This document shows, piece after piece, positions 1 through 5,411 of a stretch of 6,911 nucleotides of DNA. The notes under the pieces were generated by a model, which did no database searches, was not told where the DNA came from, and worked only from the letters and a program-made list of their open reading frames with translations. How positions within the stretch are numbered: the first letter of the stretch is position 1; every line of letters starts with the position of its first letter. Source of the DNA: DASTRU01 sp035761045 (GTDB lineage: Bacteria > Pseudomonadota > Gammaproteobacteria > Burkholderiales > Burkholderiaceae_E); the NCBI GenBank assembly GCA_035761045.1, contig DASTRU010000003.1, forward strand, positions 1-6,911. Reading direction: 5' to 3'. Made by a program: the position numbers and the translations under genes.

Positions 1-1161
1 AATGCGGTTTCGCGCATGCCAAAGGGCGCGCAAGGTCCGCGTCGACATGCCCTTGAGTTCCGGGTGCTGCTGCATCACGCGAAATGCTTCGAGCATCGTC
101 GCCGGCTCACGTTCGAACACATCGTCGCGCGCGATATCGAGCAGGTCGTTCACGTTGTTGAAATGCGCGTCGATTTGCTGAGCCGGCGCATCCTCGCGTT
201 CGAAAATGCGCTGCTCGATGTTTTGCAGCAGGATGCGATTGAGCTGCACCACGGCCTTGGCGGCCCAGTAGTAACGCTGCATCAATACTTCGGATACTCG
301 ACGCGTGCCGGCCGGCTTGAAGCCCAAGGCTTCGGCTAGCGCGGTTTGCACGTCGAACACCAAGCGGTCCTCGCGGCGTTTGCTCAAGATGTGCAGTTGC
401 GCGCGGATCGTTTTTAGTACGCGTTCGTTACGAATCAGCGCGCTTTCTTCCTCGGAGGTGATGAGGCCGTGTTGCCGCAAAGCTCGCCACGAAGTGCCAA
501 GTCCCGCCGCGCGCGCGACCCAAAGAATTACTTGCAAGTCACGCAATCCTCCCGGGCTTTCCTTGCAATTGGGCTCCAGGCTGTAGGGCGTGTCTTGAAA
601 GCGCGCGTGCCGTTGTCGCATCTCCAGCATCTTGGCTTGGAAAAAGCGTTTCGGATCCATCGCCTCGTTCAACCCGCGCTTAAGCTGCGAATACGCCGCG
701 TGACTGCCACTTAGATAGCGGCATTCGAGAACGCTGGTTTGCACGGTGATGTCGCGCTCGGCCTCTTGCAGGCATTCGGCGACCGTTCGCACCGAGTGAC
801 CAACTTCCAAGCCGATGTCCCAGCACACGCTCACGAAATCCGCCACCCGTTGCGAGGTGGCGTCATCCAAGGGCTCGCTCAGCAGAATTAGCAAATCCAC
901 GTCGGAATACGGGAACAGCTCGCCGCGCCCGAAGCCGCCGACGGCGATCAAGGCGCAACTACGAGGAAGCGAAAGCGCTTGCGCCGCCGCGACGACCGCC
1001 TGATCGACATGACGCCTGAGCGCCGGCAACAACCGCGCGACCGAGCGGTCGTGTTGAAAACGCGTAATCGCGGCTTCGCGATCCGCTTTTAGTCGCGACC
1101 GTAAATCGCGCGCAAGGTCGACCAGCGTGAAGGACGTTGTGGGAGCCGCGCTCGCGTGCAC
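1..1161 (-). CDS. glnD: Bifunctional [protein-PII] uridylyltransferase/uridylyl-removing enzyme GlnD, N-terminal part (cut by window edge)
   Basis: GlnD senses glutamine and adds or removes UMP on PII proteins (GlnB/GlnK), which sets glutamine synthetase activity and nitrogen-regulated transcription; it is cytosolic. Reading leftward, 387 codons are open without a stop. The nucleotidyltransferase signature GGFGRGE lies at residues 75-81, followed by SDVD at 86-89, whose two aspartates are the expected metal ligands. Next come GLEVGHSVRTV and, near residues 196-207, EPNCKESPGGLR, the hallmark of the GlnD-specific region after the catalytic domain. The family is about 850-900 residues long, so the HD hydrolase and two ACT domains lie outside the window. 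The start is taken as GTG at 1161-1159, since an in-frame stop (that of map) lies only two codons upstream and no other suitable start precedes the catalytic motif. There is no clear Shine-Dalgarno sequence, which suggests translational coupling to map. Identity is near certain; the start is less so. Confidence 0.95.
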   Translation of the reverse strand, partial: MHASAAPTTSFTLVDLARDLRSRLKADREAAITRFQHDRSVARLLPALRRHVDQAVVAAAQALSLPRSCALIAVGGFGRGELFPYSDVDLLILLSEPLDDATSQRVADFVSVCWDIGLEVGHSVRTVAECLQEAERDITVQTSVLECRYLSGSHAAYSQLKRGLNEAMDPKRFFQAKMLEMRQRHARFQDTPYSLEPNCKESPGGLRDLQVILWVARAAGLGTSWRALRQHGLITSEEESALIRNERVLKTIRAQLHILSKRREDRLVFDVQTALAEALGFKPAGTRRVSEVLMQRYYWAAKAVVQLNRILLQNIEQRIFEREDAPAQQIDAHFNNVNDLLDIARDDVFEREPATMLEAFRVMQQHPELKGMSTRTLRALWHARNRI

Positions 1162-1164
1162 TCG

Positions 1165-1983
1165 TCAGGCCGCGACGGCGTTGGGACGCACCCAGGCGGG
1201 AGGCTGCGGCGTGCCAGCCGACACGGTGAGAATTTCATAGCCCGTTTCGGTCACCAACACCGTGTGTTCCCACTGGGCCGACAGGCTGTGGTCCTTGGTG
1301 ACGATGGTCCAGCCATCGGCAAGCTCGCGGATGTCGCGCCGCCCAGCGTTCACCATGGGCTCGATCGTGAAGATCATCCCGGCTTGCAATACCGCGAGCG
1401 TGCCGGGGCTGCCGTAATGCAGGATTTGCGGCTCTTCGTGAAACTTGCGGCCGATTCCATGTCCGCAAAACTCGCGCACCACGCTGTATCCGTGCTTTTC
1501 GACAAAGGTTTGCACGGCGTGGCCGATGTCTCCCAAGGTGGCCCCTGGGCGGACTTGCTCGATACCCTTCCACATGCTTTCGTACGTCACCTCGCACAAA
1601 CGCTTAGTGGGTACCGAAGCTTCGCCGACGAAGAACATCCGGCTAGTGTCGCCATGAAAGCCGTCCTTGATGACCGTGACGTCGATGTTCACCACGTCGC
1701 CATTCTTCAAGACTTTCTCGCCCGGAATGCCATGGCACACCTGATGATTGACGGAGGTGCAAATGGACTTTGGAAACGGCTTGTAGCCAGGCGGAGCGTA
1801 ATTAAGCGGTGCGGGAATCGTGCCTTGCACATTGACCATGTAGTCATGGCACAGCCGGTCAAGCTCGTTCGTGGTGACGCCGGGCTTGACGTGCGGACCG
1901 ATGAAGTCGAGAACTTCGGAGGCGAGCCGGCCGGCGACCCGCATGCCTTCGATCTCTTGCGCGTTTTTGATGGAGATAGCCAT
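1165..1983 (-). CDS. map: Type I methionine aminopeptidase
   Basis: This enzyme removes the initiator methionine from nascent proteins with a small second residue; it is a cytosolic, two-metal peptidase. The protein is 272 residues, close to the 264 of E. coli Map. All five expected metal ligands are visible: D101 (in NIDVTV), D112 (HGDTSR), H175 (CGHGIG), E208 (TIEPM) and E239 (QWEHT). The supporting histidines H84 (CHGIP) and H182 (FHEEP) are also present. There is no N-terminal SH3-like extension, so it is the short bacterial form. The start is backed by AAGGTG (1996-1991), seven bases before the ATG. Its stop TGA is followed by one codon and then the glnD start, so the two genes very probably form one transcript. 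It diverges from rpsB, the usual arrangement in proteobacteria, and pairs functionally with the translation genes next door. Confidence 0.97.
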   Translation of the reverse strand: MAISIKNAQEIEGMRVAGRLASEVLDFIGPHVKPGVTTNELDRLCHDYMVNVQGTIPAPLNYAPPGYKPFPKSICTSVNHQVCHGIPGEKVLKNGDVVNIDVTVIKDGFHGDTSRMFFVGEASVPTKRLCEVTYESMWKGIEQVRPGATLGDIGHAVQTFVEKHGYSVVREFCGHGIGRKFHEEPQILHYGSPGTLAVLQAGMIFTIEPMVNAGRRDIRELADGWTIVTKDHSLSAQWEHTVLVTETGYEILTVSAGTPQPPAWVRPNAVAA

Positions 1984-2039
1984 GCGTTTACACCTTGACG
2001 ATATAACTGACTTGGAGGGGCTGTCGAAGTCCGGCTAGA

Positions 2040-2045
2040 ATTATA
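2040..2045 (-). promoter_or_regulatory. Candidate -10 element of a map-glnD promoter
   Basis: The minus strand reads TATAAT, a perfect sigma-70 -10 hexamer. It would place a transcription start near 2033, giving map a leader of about 50 bases. No recognisable -35 hexamer sits 15-19 bases upstream; at 17 bases the sequence is GAAAGC. The element is not an extended -10 either. A second pair, TCGACA with TATATC (2005-2000), would start transcription inside the map ribosome binding site and is less likely. The call is inference from one good hexamer in the right place. Confidence 0.35.
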
Positions 2046-2186
2046 GGCTTTCCCAGGCGCGGGCTTTCGTTATGTCGGCCACGTCGTGGGAGGAATTGAG
2101 CTTTGCCATACACGTTGTTGGCGAGCTTGAAAAAATCGCGCGCGAGGTCCTGTACGTCAGGCTTTTACTAACGTACCGGCGAGGGT

Positions 2187-2230
2187 GGCGGACAGTGGGC
2201 AGTGCATTAAAAATGCTCCCACGGTTCGCC
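2187..2230 (+). promoter_or_regulatory. Long hairpin in the rpsB 5' leader, possible S2 autoregulatory element
   Basis: The transcript can fold into a stacked hairpin. The lower stem pairs 2187-2193 with 2224-2230 (one G-U). After a single A-G mismatch (2194/2223), GTGGG (2195-2199) pairs with CCCAC (2218-2222). A small asymmetric internal loop follows, then GCATT (2204-2208) pairs with AATGC (2212-2216) around an AAA loop, giving 17 pairs in all. A second small stem, GTTA/TAAC, lies at 2245-2256, just before the ribosome binding site at 2264. In E. coli, S2 represses rpsB-tsf through its leader RNA; that this hairpin plays the same part is inference. The pairing itself is directly visible. 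Confidence 0.45.
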
Positions 2231-2263
2231 GGCATCGGCTTCGCGTTAGACCTAACCTTCACC

Positions 2264-2267
2264 GGAG
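2264..2267 (+). promoter_or_regulatory. Ribosome binding site fixing the rpsB start
   Basis: GGAG lies seven bases before the ATG at 2275. The frame is open for at least 30 codons upstream, to 2185, so a longer protein is formally possible. This site and the canonical S2 N-terminus (MSVTMRQMLEAG) select 2275 as the start. Confidence 0.85.
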
Positions 2268-2274
2268 TATTCAA

Positions 2275-3018
2275 ATGTCCGTGACCATGCGTCAAATGCT
2301 GGAAGCTGGTGTGCATTTTGGCCACCAAACGCGTTTTTGGAATCCCAAGATGGCGCCGTTCATCTTTGGCCATCGCAACAAGATTCACATCATCAATCTC
2401 GAAAAAACGCTCGAGATGTACAACGCCGCCGCTAAGTACGCGCGGCAGCTCGCCGCTAATCGCGGCACCATCCTCTTCGTGGGCACGAAGCGCCAGGCCA
2501 AGGAGATCATGGCCGAGGAAGCGCAGCGCGCCGGCATGCCGTTCGTCGACACGCGTTGGCTTGGCGGCATGCTGACCAACTTCAAAACCGTCAAAGGCTC
2601 CATCAAGCGTTTGAAGGAAATGGAAGCCACCGTGGCCGATGGTGGTTTGGAGCGCATGAGCAAGAAGGAAGCGCTCGTGTTCCAACGCGAAATCGACAAG
2701 TTGCAAAAGTCGATCGGCGGCATCAAGGACATGGGCGCGGCGCCGGACGCATTGTTCGTCGTCGATGTTGGCTATCACAAGATCGCGATCACCGAGGCGG
2801 CCAAGCTCGGCGTACCGGTCATCGGTGTCGTCGACACCAACCATACGCCCGAGGGCGTGGACTACGTGATTCCGGGCAATGATGACTCGGGTCGCGCCAT
2901 TCGCTTGTACGCGCGTGGCATCGCCGACGCGATCTTGGAAGGTAAGAACAATTCGCTTAACGACATCGTCGAGGCGACCAAGAGCGACGAGGAATTCGTC
3001 GAGGTTAACGCGCAGTAA
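2275..3018 (+). CDS. rpsB: 30S ribosomal protein S2
   Basis: S2 is a late-assembling protein of the small ribosomal subunit that sits between head and body and is needed for S1 binding. The protein has 247 residues, close to the 241 of E. coli S2. The N-terminus MLEAGVHFGHQTRFWNPKM (residues 8-26) is the classic S2 opening. The segment GTKRQAKE (70-77) and DTRWLGGMLTNF (92-103) follow. The coiled-coil hairpin region spans about residues 105-150. The second S2 signature runs from PDALFVVD (157-164) through GVVDTNHTPEGVDYVIPGND (184-203). The ATG has a good GGAG site. The gene heads an operon with tsf, separated by 83 bases that hold a terminator-like hairpin. Expression may be autoregulated through the structured leader. 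Nothing is missing or unusual in the protein. Confidence 0.98.
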   Translation: MSVTMRQMLEAGVHFGHQTRFWNPKMAPFIFGHRNKIHIINLEKTLEMYNAAAKYARQLAANRGTILFVGTKRQAKEIMAEEAQRAGMPFVDTRWLGGMLTNFKTVKGSIKRLKEMEATVADGGLERMSKKEALVFQREIDKLQKSIGGIKDMGAAPDALFVVDVGYHKIAITEAAKLGVPVIGVVDTNHTPEGVDYVIPGNDDSGRAIRLYARGIADAILEGKNNSLNDIVEATKSDEEFVEVNAQ

Positions 3019-3043
3019 GCGCACGGCCGACTCAACACGATCT

Positions 3044-3067
3044 GGGGGCGGCGTCGCCCCCTTTTTT
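3044..3067 (+). terminator. Rho-independent terminator or attenuator between rpsB and tsf
   Basis: GGGGGCG (3044-3050) pairs perfectly with CGCCCCC (3055-3061) around a GCGT loop and is followed directly by six T residues (3062-3067), a textbook intrinsic terminator. It begins 26 bases after the rpsB stop. No promoter is evident in the 34 bases between it and the tsf start codon, so tsf and the genes beyond probably depend on read-through. It therefore most likely acts as a partial attenuator that makes S2 mRNA more abundant than downstream messages. The structure is seen; the partial activity is inferred. Confidence 0.7.
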
Positions 3068-3101
3068 CGAGATTCGCGGAAAAAACACAAGGAGTATCGA
3101 G

Positions 3102-3983
3102 ATGGCGGAAATCACCGCTTCCATGGTCAAGGAACTGCGCGAGAAAACCGACGCGCCCATGATGGAATGCAAGAAGGCCCTGGCCGAAGCCGAGGGCGAC
3201 ATTGCAAAAGCCGAGGAAATCCTGCGCGTCAAATTGGGCAACAAAGCTAGCAAGGCGTCTGGCCGCGTCACGGCCGAAGGCGTCGTGGCGACATACATCG
3301 CGGCCGACGGCAAGGTTGGCGCGCTGATCGAGGTGAACTGCGAAACCGATTTCGTCGCCAAGAACGACGACTTCCTCGCGTTCTCCAAGGCACTCGCGCA
3401 ATTAGTGGCCGATAAGAATCCCGCCGATGTCGCCGCGCTGTCCGCGCTTGAGTTAGGCGGCGCGACGGTCGAAGCCACGCGCACCACGCTCGTCGGCAAG
3501 ATCGGCGAAAACATATCGATTCGTCGCTTCGTGCGCACTCAAACCGCTGGCCGTTTGGCGTCGTACTTGCATGGCACTCGCATTGGCGTACTCGTCGATT
3601 ACACGGGTGGTGACGAGCAGGTCGGTAAGGACGTGGCCATGCATATCGCCGCCAGCAAGCCGATTTGCGTGTCGAAGGACCAAGTGCCGGCCGACAAGAT
3701 CGAGGCCGAGCGCAGCATCTTCTCGCAGCAAGCGGCTGAATCGGGCAAGCCGGCCGACATCATCGCCAAGATGGTGGACGGGCGAATCAACAAGTTCCTC
3801 GCCGAAATCACCTTGCTCGGCCAACCGTTCGTGAAGAACCCCGACGAGACCGTCGAGAAAATGCTCAAGGCCAAGGGCGCGACCGTGAATGGGTTTGCGT
3901 TGTACGTCGTTGGCGAGGGCATCGAGAAGAAGGCCGACGACTTCGCCGCCGAAGTCGCGAAGATGGCGTCTGCGGCCAAATAA
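3102..3983 (+). CDS. tsf: Translation elongation factor Ts (EF-Ts)
   Basis: EF-Ts is the guanine nucleotide exchange factor that recycles EF-Tu-GDP to EF-Tu-GTP in the cytosol. The protein has 293 residues, against 283 in E. coli. The N-terminal UBA-like domain (about residues 1-55) carries the usual LREKTDAPMMECKKAL pattern. The core motif NCETDFVAKND (79-89) supplies D83 and F84, the residues expected to insert near the EF-Tu magnesium site. MHIAA at 180-184 supplies H181, the second conserved contact with EF-Tu. The C-terminal part, GKPADIIAKMVDGRINKF and NPDETVEKML, is the dimer/coiled-coil module of the long bacterial form. The start has AAGGAG (3089-3094) seven bases upstream. The gene follows rpsB across a terminator-like hairpin and precedes pyrH after a 108-base structured spacer. 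Confidence 0.98.
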   Translation: MAEITASMVKELREKTDAPMMECKKALAEAEGDIAKAEEILRVKLGNKASKASGRVTAEGVVATYIAADGKVGALIEVNCETDFVAKNDDFLAFSKALAQLVADKNPADVAALSALELGGATVEATRTTLVGKIGENISIRRFVRTQTAGRLASYLHGTRIGVLVDYTGGDEQVGKDVAMHIAASKPICVSKDQVPADKIEAERSIFSQQAAESGKPADIIAKMVDGRINKFLAEITLLGQPFVKNPDETVEKMLKAKGATVNGFALYVVGEGIEKKADDFAAEVAKMASAAK

Positions 3984-4003
3984 GCTGGTAATACAAAAAC
4001 AAA

Positions 4004-4027
4004 GGCGCGCTTCTTGCGAAGCGCGCC
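4004..4027 (-). terminator. Perfect 10-bp inverted repeat after tsf, terminator-like only in the antisense direction
   Basis: GGCGCGCTTC (4004-4013) pairs perfectly with GAAGCGCGCC (4018-4027) around a TTGC loop, 20 bases after the tsf stop. On the plus strand no T run follows, so it is not a normal intrinsic terminator for tsf. On the minus strand the same hairpin is followed by TTTGTTTTTGT (4003-3993), which is terminator-like for transcription running toward tsf. It could instead protect or process the tsf-pyrH message. The repeat is seen; its role is uncertain. Confidence 0.45.
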
Positions 4028-4036
4028 GGCTACACC

Positions 4037-4054
4037 GCGGCGCTTCATCGCCGC
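4037..4054 (+). repeat. Second hairpin in the tsf-pyrH spacer
   Basis: GCGGCG (4037-4042) pairs with CGCCGC (4049-4054) around a CTTCAT loop. No T run follows. The next 37 bases up to pyrH are C-rich and G-poor. Together with the hairpin at 4004-4027 this makes a tandem-stem spacer, possibly an RNA processing or stability element. No role can be shown from sequence alone. Confidence 0.4.
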
Positions 4055-4091
4055 ACACTCTCTCAATCCCTCGTTGATCGCTTACCCACCC

Positions 4092-4802
4092 ATGCCCGCC
4101 TACAAACGCGTCCTGCTCAAACTGTCTGGTGAAGCCCTGATGGGCGACGATGCATACGGTATTAACCGGCAGACAATCGAGCAGATGGCGGCTGATGTCG
4201 CAGAAGTCGCGCGTCTGGGCATCGAGCTTGCCATCGTGATTGGCGGCGGCAATATTTTTCGAGGTGTTGCCCTGGGCGCCGCGGGAATGGATCGCGCCAC
4301 GGCGGATTACATGGGCATGCTCGCCACCGTCATGAATTCGCTCGCGCTTCAAGATGCGTTGAAGCGCAAAGGGGTGGAAGCGCGTGTTCAATCGGCATTG
4401 AATTTGGAGCAGGTGGTGGAGCCCTACATTCGGCCCAAGGCGTTGCGCTACCTTGAAGAAGGCAAGGTGGTGATTTTCGCGGCGGGCACCGGTAACCCGT
4501 TTTTCACCACCGATACCGCCGCGGCGTTGCGCGGGTCGGAAATTGGTGCCGAAATTGTGTTGAAGGCCACCAAGGTGGACGGCGTGTATACGGCCGATCC
4601 GAAAAAAGACCCAAAGGCGCAGCGTTACAGCACCATCAGCTTCGACGAAGCGATCATTAAAAATTTACAGGTCATGGATGCAACCGCCTTCGCCTTGTGC
4701 CGTGACCAAAAGTTACCCATCAAAGTGTTTAGCATCGTCAAACCCAACGCGCTTAAGCGCGTGCTACTGGGCGAGGACGAAGGCACGCTCGTCCATGTTT
4801 GA
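4092..4802 (+). CDS. pyrH: UMP kinase (uridylate kinase)
   Basis: PyrH phosphorylates UMP to UDP with ATP, an essential step toward UTP and CTP; it is a cytosolic hexamer usually activated by GTP and inhibited by UTP. The protein has 236 residues, normal for the family, and belongs to the amino acid kinase fold. KLSGEAL (10-16) and GGGNIFRG (51-58) form the phosphate-binding region. DYMGMLATVMN (72-82), GTGNPFFTTDTAA (132-144) and KVDGVYTADPKKDP (161-174) are the substrate, catalytic and ATP-binding segments, and MDATAFALCRD (195-205) closes the core. The frame is open upstream, but MPAYKRVLLKLSGEAL is the usual betaproteobacterial N-terminus, so ATG at 4092 is chosen. There is no Shine-Dalgarno sequence: the bases before the ATG are pyrimidine-rich. 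The identity is secure. frr follows after 29 bases. Confidence 0.97.
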   Translation: MPAYKRVLLKLSGEALMGDDAYGINRQTIEQMAADVAEVARLGIELAIVIGGGNIFRGVALGAAGMDRATADYMGMLATVMNSLALQDALKRKGVEARVQSALNLEQVVEPYIRPKALRYLEEGKVVIFAAGTGNPFFTTDTAAALRGSEIGAEIVLKATKVDGVYTADPKKDPKAQRYSTISFDEAIIKNLQVMDATAFALCRDQKLPIKVFSIVKPNALKRVLLGEDEGTLVHV

Positions 4803-4831
4803 CGCACCAGCTTGATCTACGGAGACCTTGA

Positions 4832-5392
4832 ATGGCGATTGCCGATCTCAAAAAAGCGGCCGAACAAAAGATGCAGAAATCGGTGGAGTCGTTAAAGACC
4901 GATCTCGCGAAGATTCGCACCGGCCGCGCTCATACGGGCTTGCTTGATCATATTCACGTGGACTACTACGGCAATCCAACACCATTGGGCCAAGTGGCCA
5001 ACCTGACGTTGCTCGACGCGCGCACGATCGCCGTTCAGCCGTGGGAAAAGAAAATGGTGGCCGTGGTGGAGAAGGCGATTCGCGAGTCCGACCTCGGCTT
5101 GAACCCGGCCACGCAAGGCGATGTCATTCGCGTGCCAATGCCGGCGCTAACCGAAGAGCGTCGACGCGAGCTGTCCAAGGTAGTGAAGGGCGAGGGCGAG
5201 AACGCCAAGGTGGCCGTGCGCAATTTGCGTCGCGACGCGAACGAAGGTTTGAAGAAGCTCGTGAAGGACAAAGCTATCTCCGAGGACGACGAACGTCGCG
5301 CCCAAGAAGACGTGCAAAAACTTACCGATCGCTTCATCGCCGAAATCGATAAGCTGTTGGCGGAGAAAGAAAAGGAATTGATGACCGTGTAG
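4832..5392 (+). CDS. frr: Ribosome recycling factor
   Basis: RRF works with EF-G to split the post-termination ribosome into subunits and free it from mRNA. The protein has 186 residues, almost the same as the 185 of E. coli. Domain I is a long three-helix bundle: its first helix carries KIRTGRA (27-33), and its last two helices hold VRNLRRDAN and the ISEDDERRAQEDVQKLTD segment. The short domain II (roughly residues 32-104) includes the YYGNPTPLGQVANL strand region and the AVQPWEKK stretch. The arginines of the VRNLRR segment, needed for binding 23S rRNA, are present. The start has GGAG (4821-4824) seven bases upstream. The gene follows pyrH by 29 bases, the standard pairing. Its TAG stop lies in the loop of a small hairpin. 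Confidence 0.98.
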   Translation: MAIADLKKAAEQKMQKSVESLKTDLAKIRTGRAHTGLLDHIHVDYYGNPTPLGQVANLTLLDARTIAVQPWEKKMVAVVEKAIRESDLGLNPATQGDVIRVPMPALTEERRRELSKVVKGEGENAKVAVRNLRRDANEGLKKLVKDKAISEDDERRAQEDVQKLTDRFIAEIDKLLAEKEKELMTV

Positions 5393-5406
5393 TCACGGTT
5401 TGTCTT
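5384..5406 (+). terminator. Weak hairpin spanning the frr stop codon with a T-rich tail
   Basis: ACCGTG (5384-5389) pairs perfectly with CACGGT (5394-5399), leaving TAGT in the loop, so the frr stop codon TAG is the loop. The T-rich tract TTTGTCTT (5399-5406) follows. With only six pairs and an interrupted T tract it would be a weak terminator at best. Because ribosomes finishing frr would melt it, it could link frr termination to uppS initiation a few bases later. The structure is seen; the function is speculative. Confidence 0.3.
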
Positions 5407-5411
5407 GGACC

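Larger units (their letters stand above)
1984..2274. other. Divergent intergenic region between map and rpsB
   Basis: These 291 bases separate the divergently read map and rpsB genes and hold no gene I can support. Toward map there is a perfect -10 hexamer (2045-2040) and the map ribosome binding site. Toward rpsB there is a long hairpin (2187-2230), a small one (2245-2256) and the rpsB ribosome binding site. I could not find a convincing rpsB promoter. The best -35-like elements are TTGCCA (2103-2108) and TTGAAA (2127-2132), and neither has a good -10 at proper spacing; the second is followed after 18 bases only by the weak TGTACG. Short open frames here lack binding sites and look accidental. 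Confidence 0.8.

Noticed and set aside
1156..1998. 280-codon open frame on the plus strand opposite map
   Set aside because: It is the shadow of map, whose metal ligands are all intact on the minus strand. The translation shows no recognisable domain.
2041..2109. 22-codon minus-strand open frame between map and rpsB
   Set aside because: There is no binding site before its ATG, and it overlaps the likely map promoter -10 element. It is too short to support from sequence alone.
2185..2274. 30-residue N-terminal extension of S2
   Set aside because: The frame is open, but the extension would be encoded by the leader hairpin and is rich in Arg without S2 similarity; the GGAG site and normal S2 N-terminus favour 2275.
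2072..2284. 70-codon open frame in the rpsB leader
   Set aside because: There is no Shine-Dalgarno sequence before its ATG, it runs through the leader hairpin and overlaps the rpsB start, and it resembles no leader peptide I know.
2041..3090. 349-codon open frame on the minus strand opposite rpsB
   Set aside because: It mirrors rpsB codon structure, has no family resemblance I recognise and no binding site. Long antisense frames are expected opposite GC-rich genes with strong codon bias.
4014..4091. 26-residue N-terminal extension of PyrH from TTG 4014
   Set aside because: That start lies in the loop of the 10-bp hairpin with no binding site, and the family N-terminus begins at MPAYKR.
3453..4391. 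312-codon open frame on the minus strand across tsf and pyrH
   Set aside because: It crosses two clear plus-strand genes and the structured spacer between them, and shows no domain or binding site.
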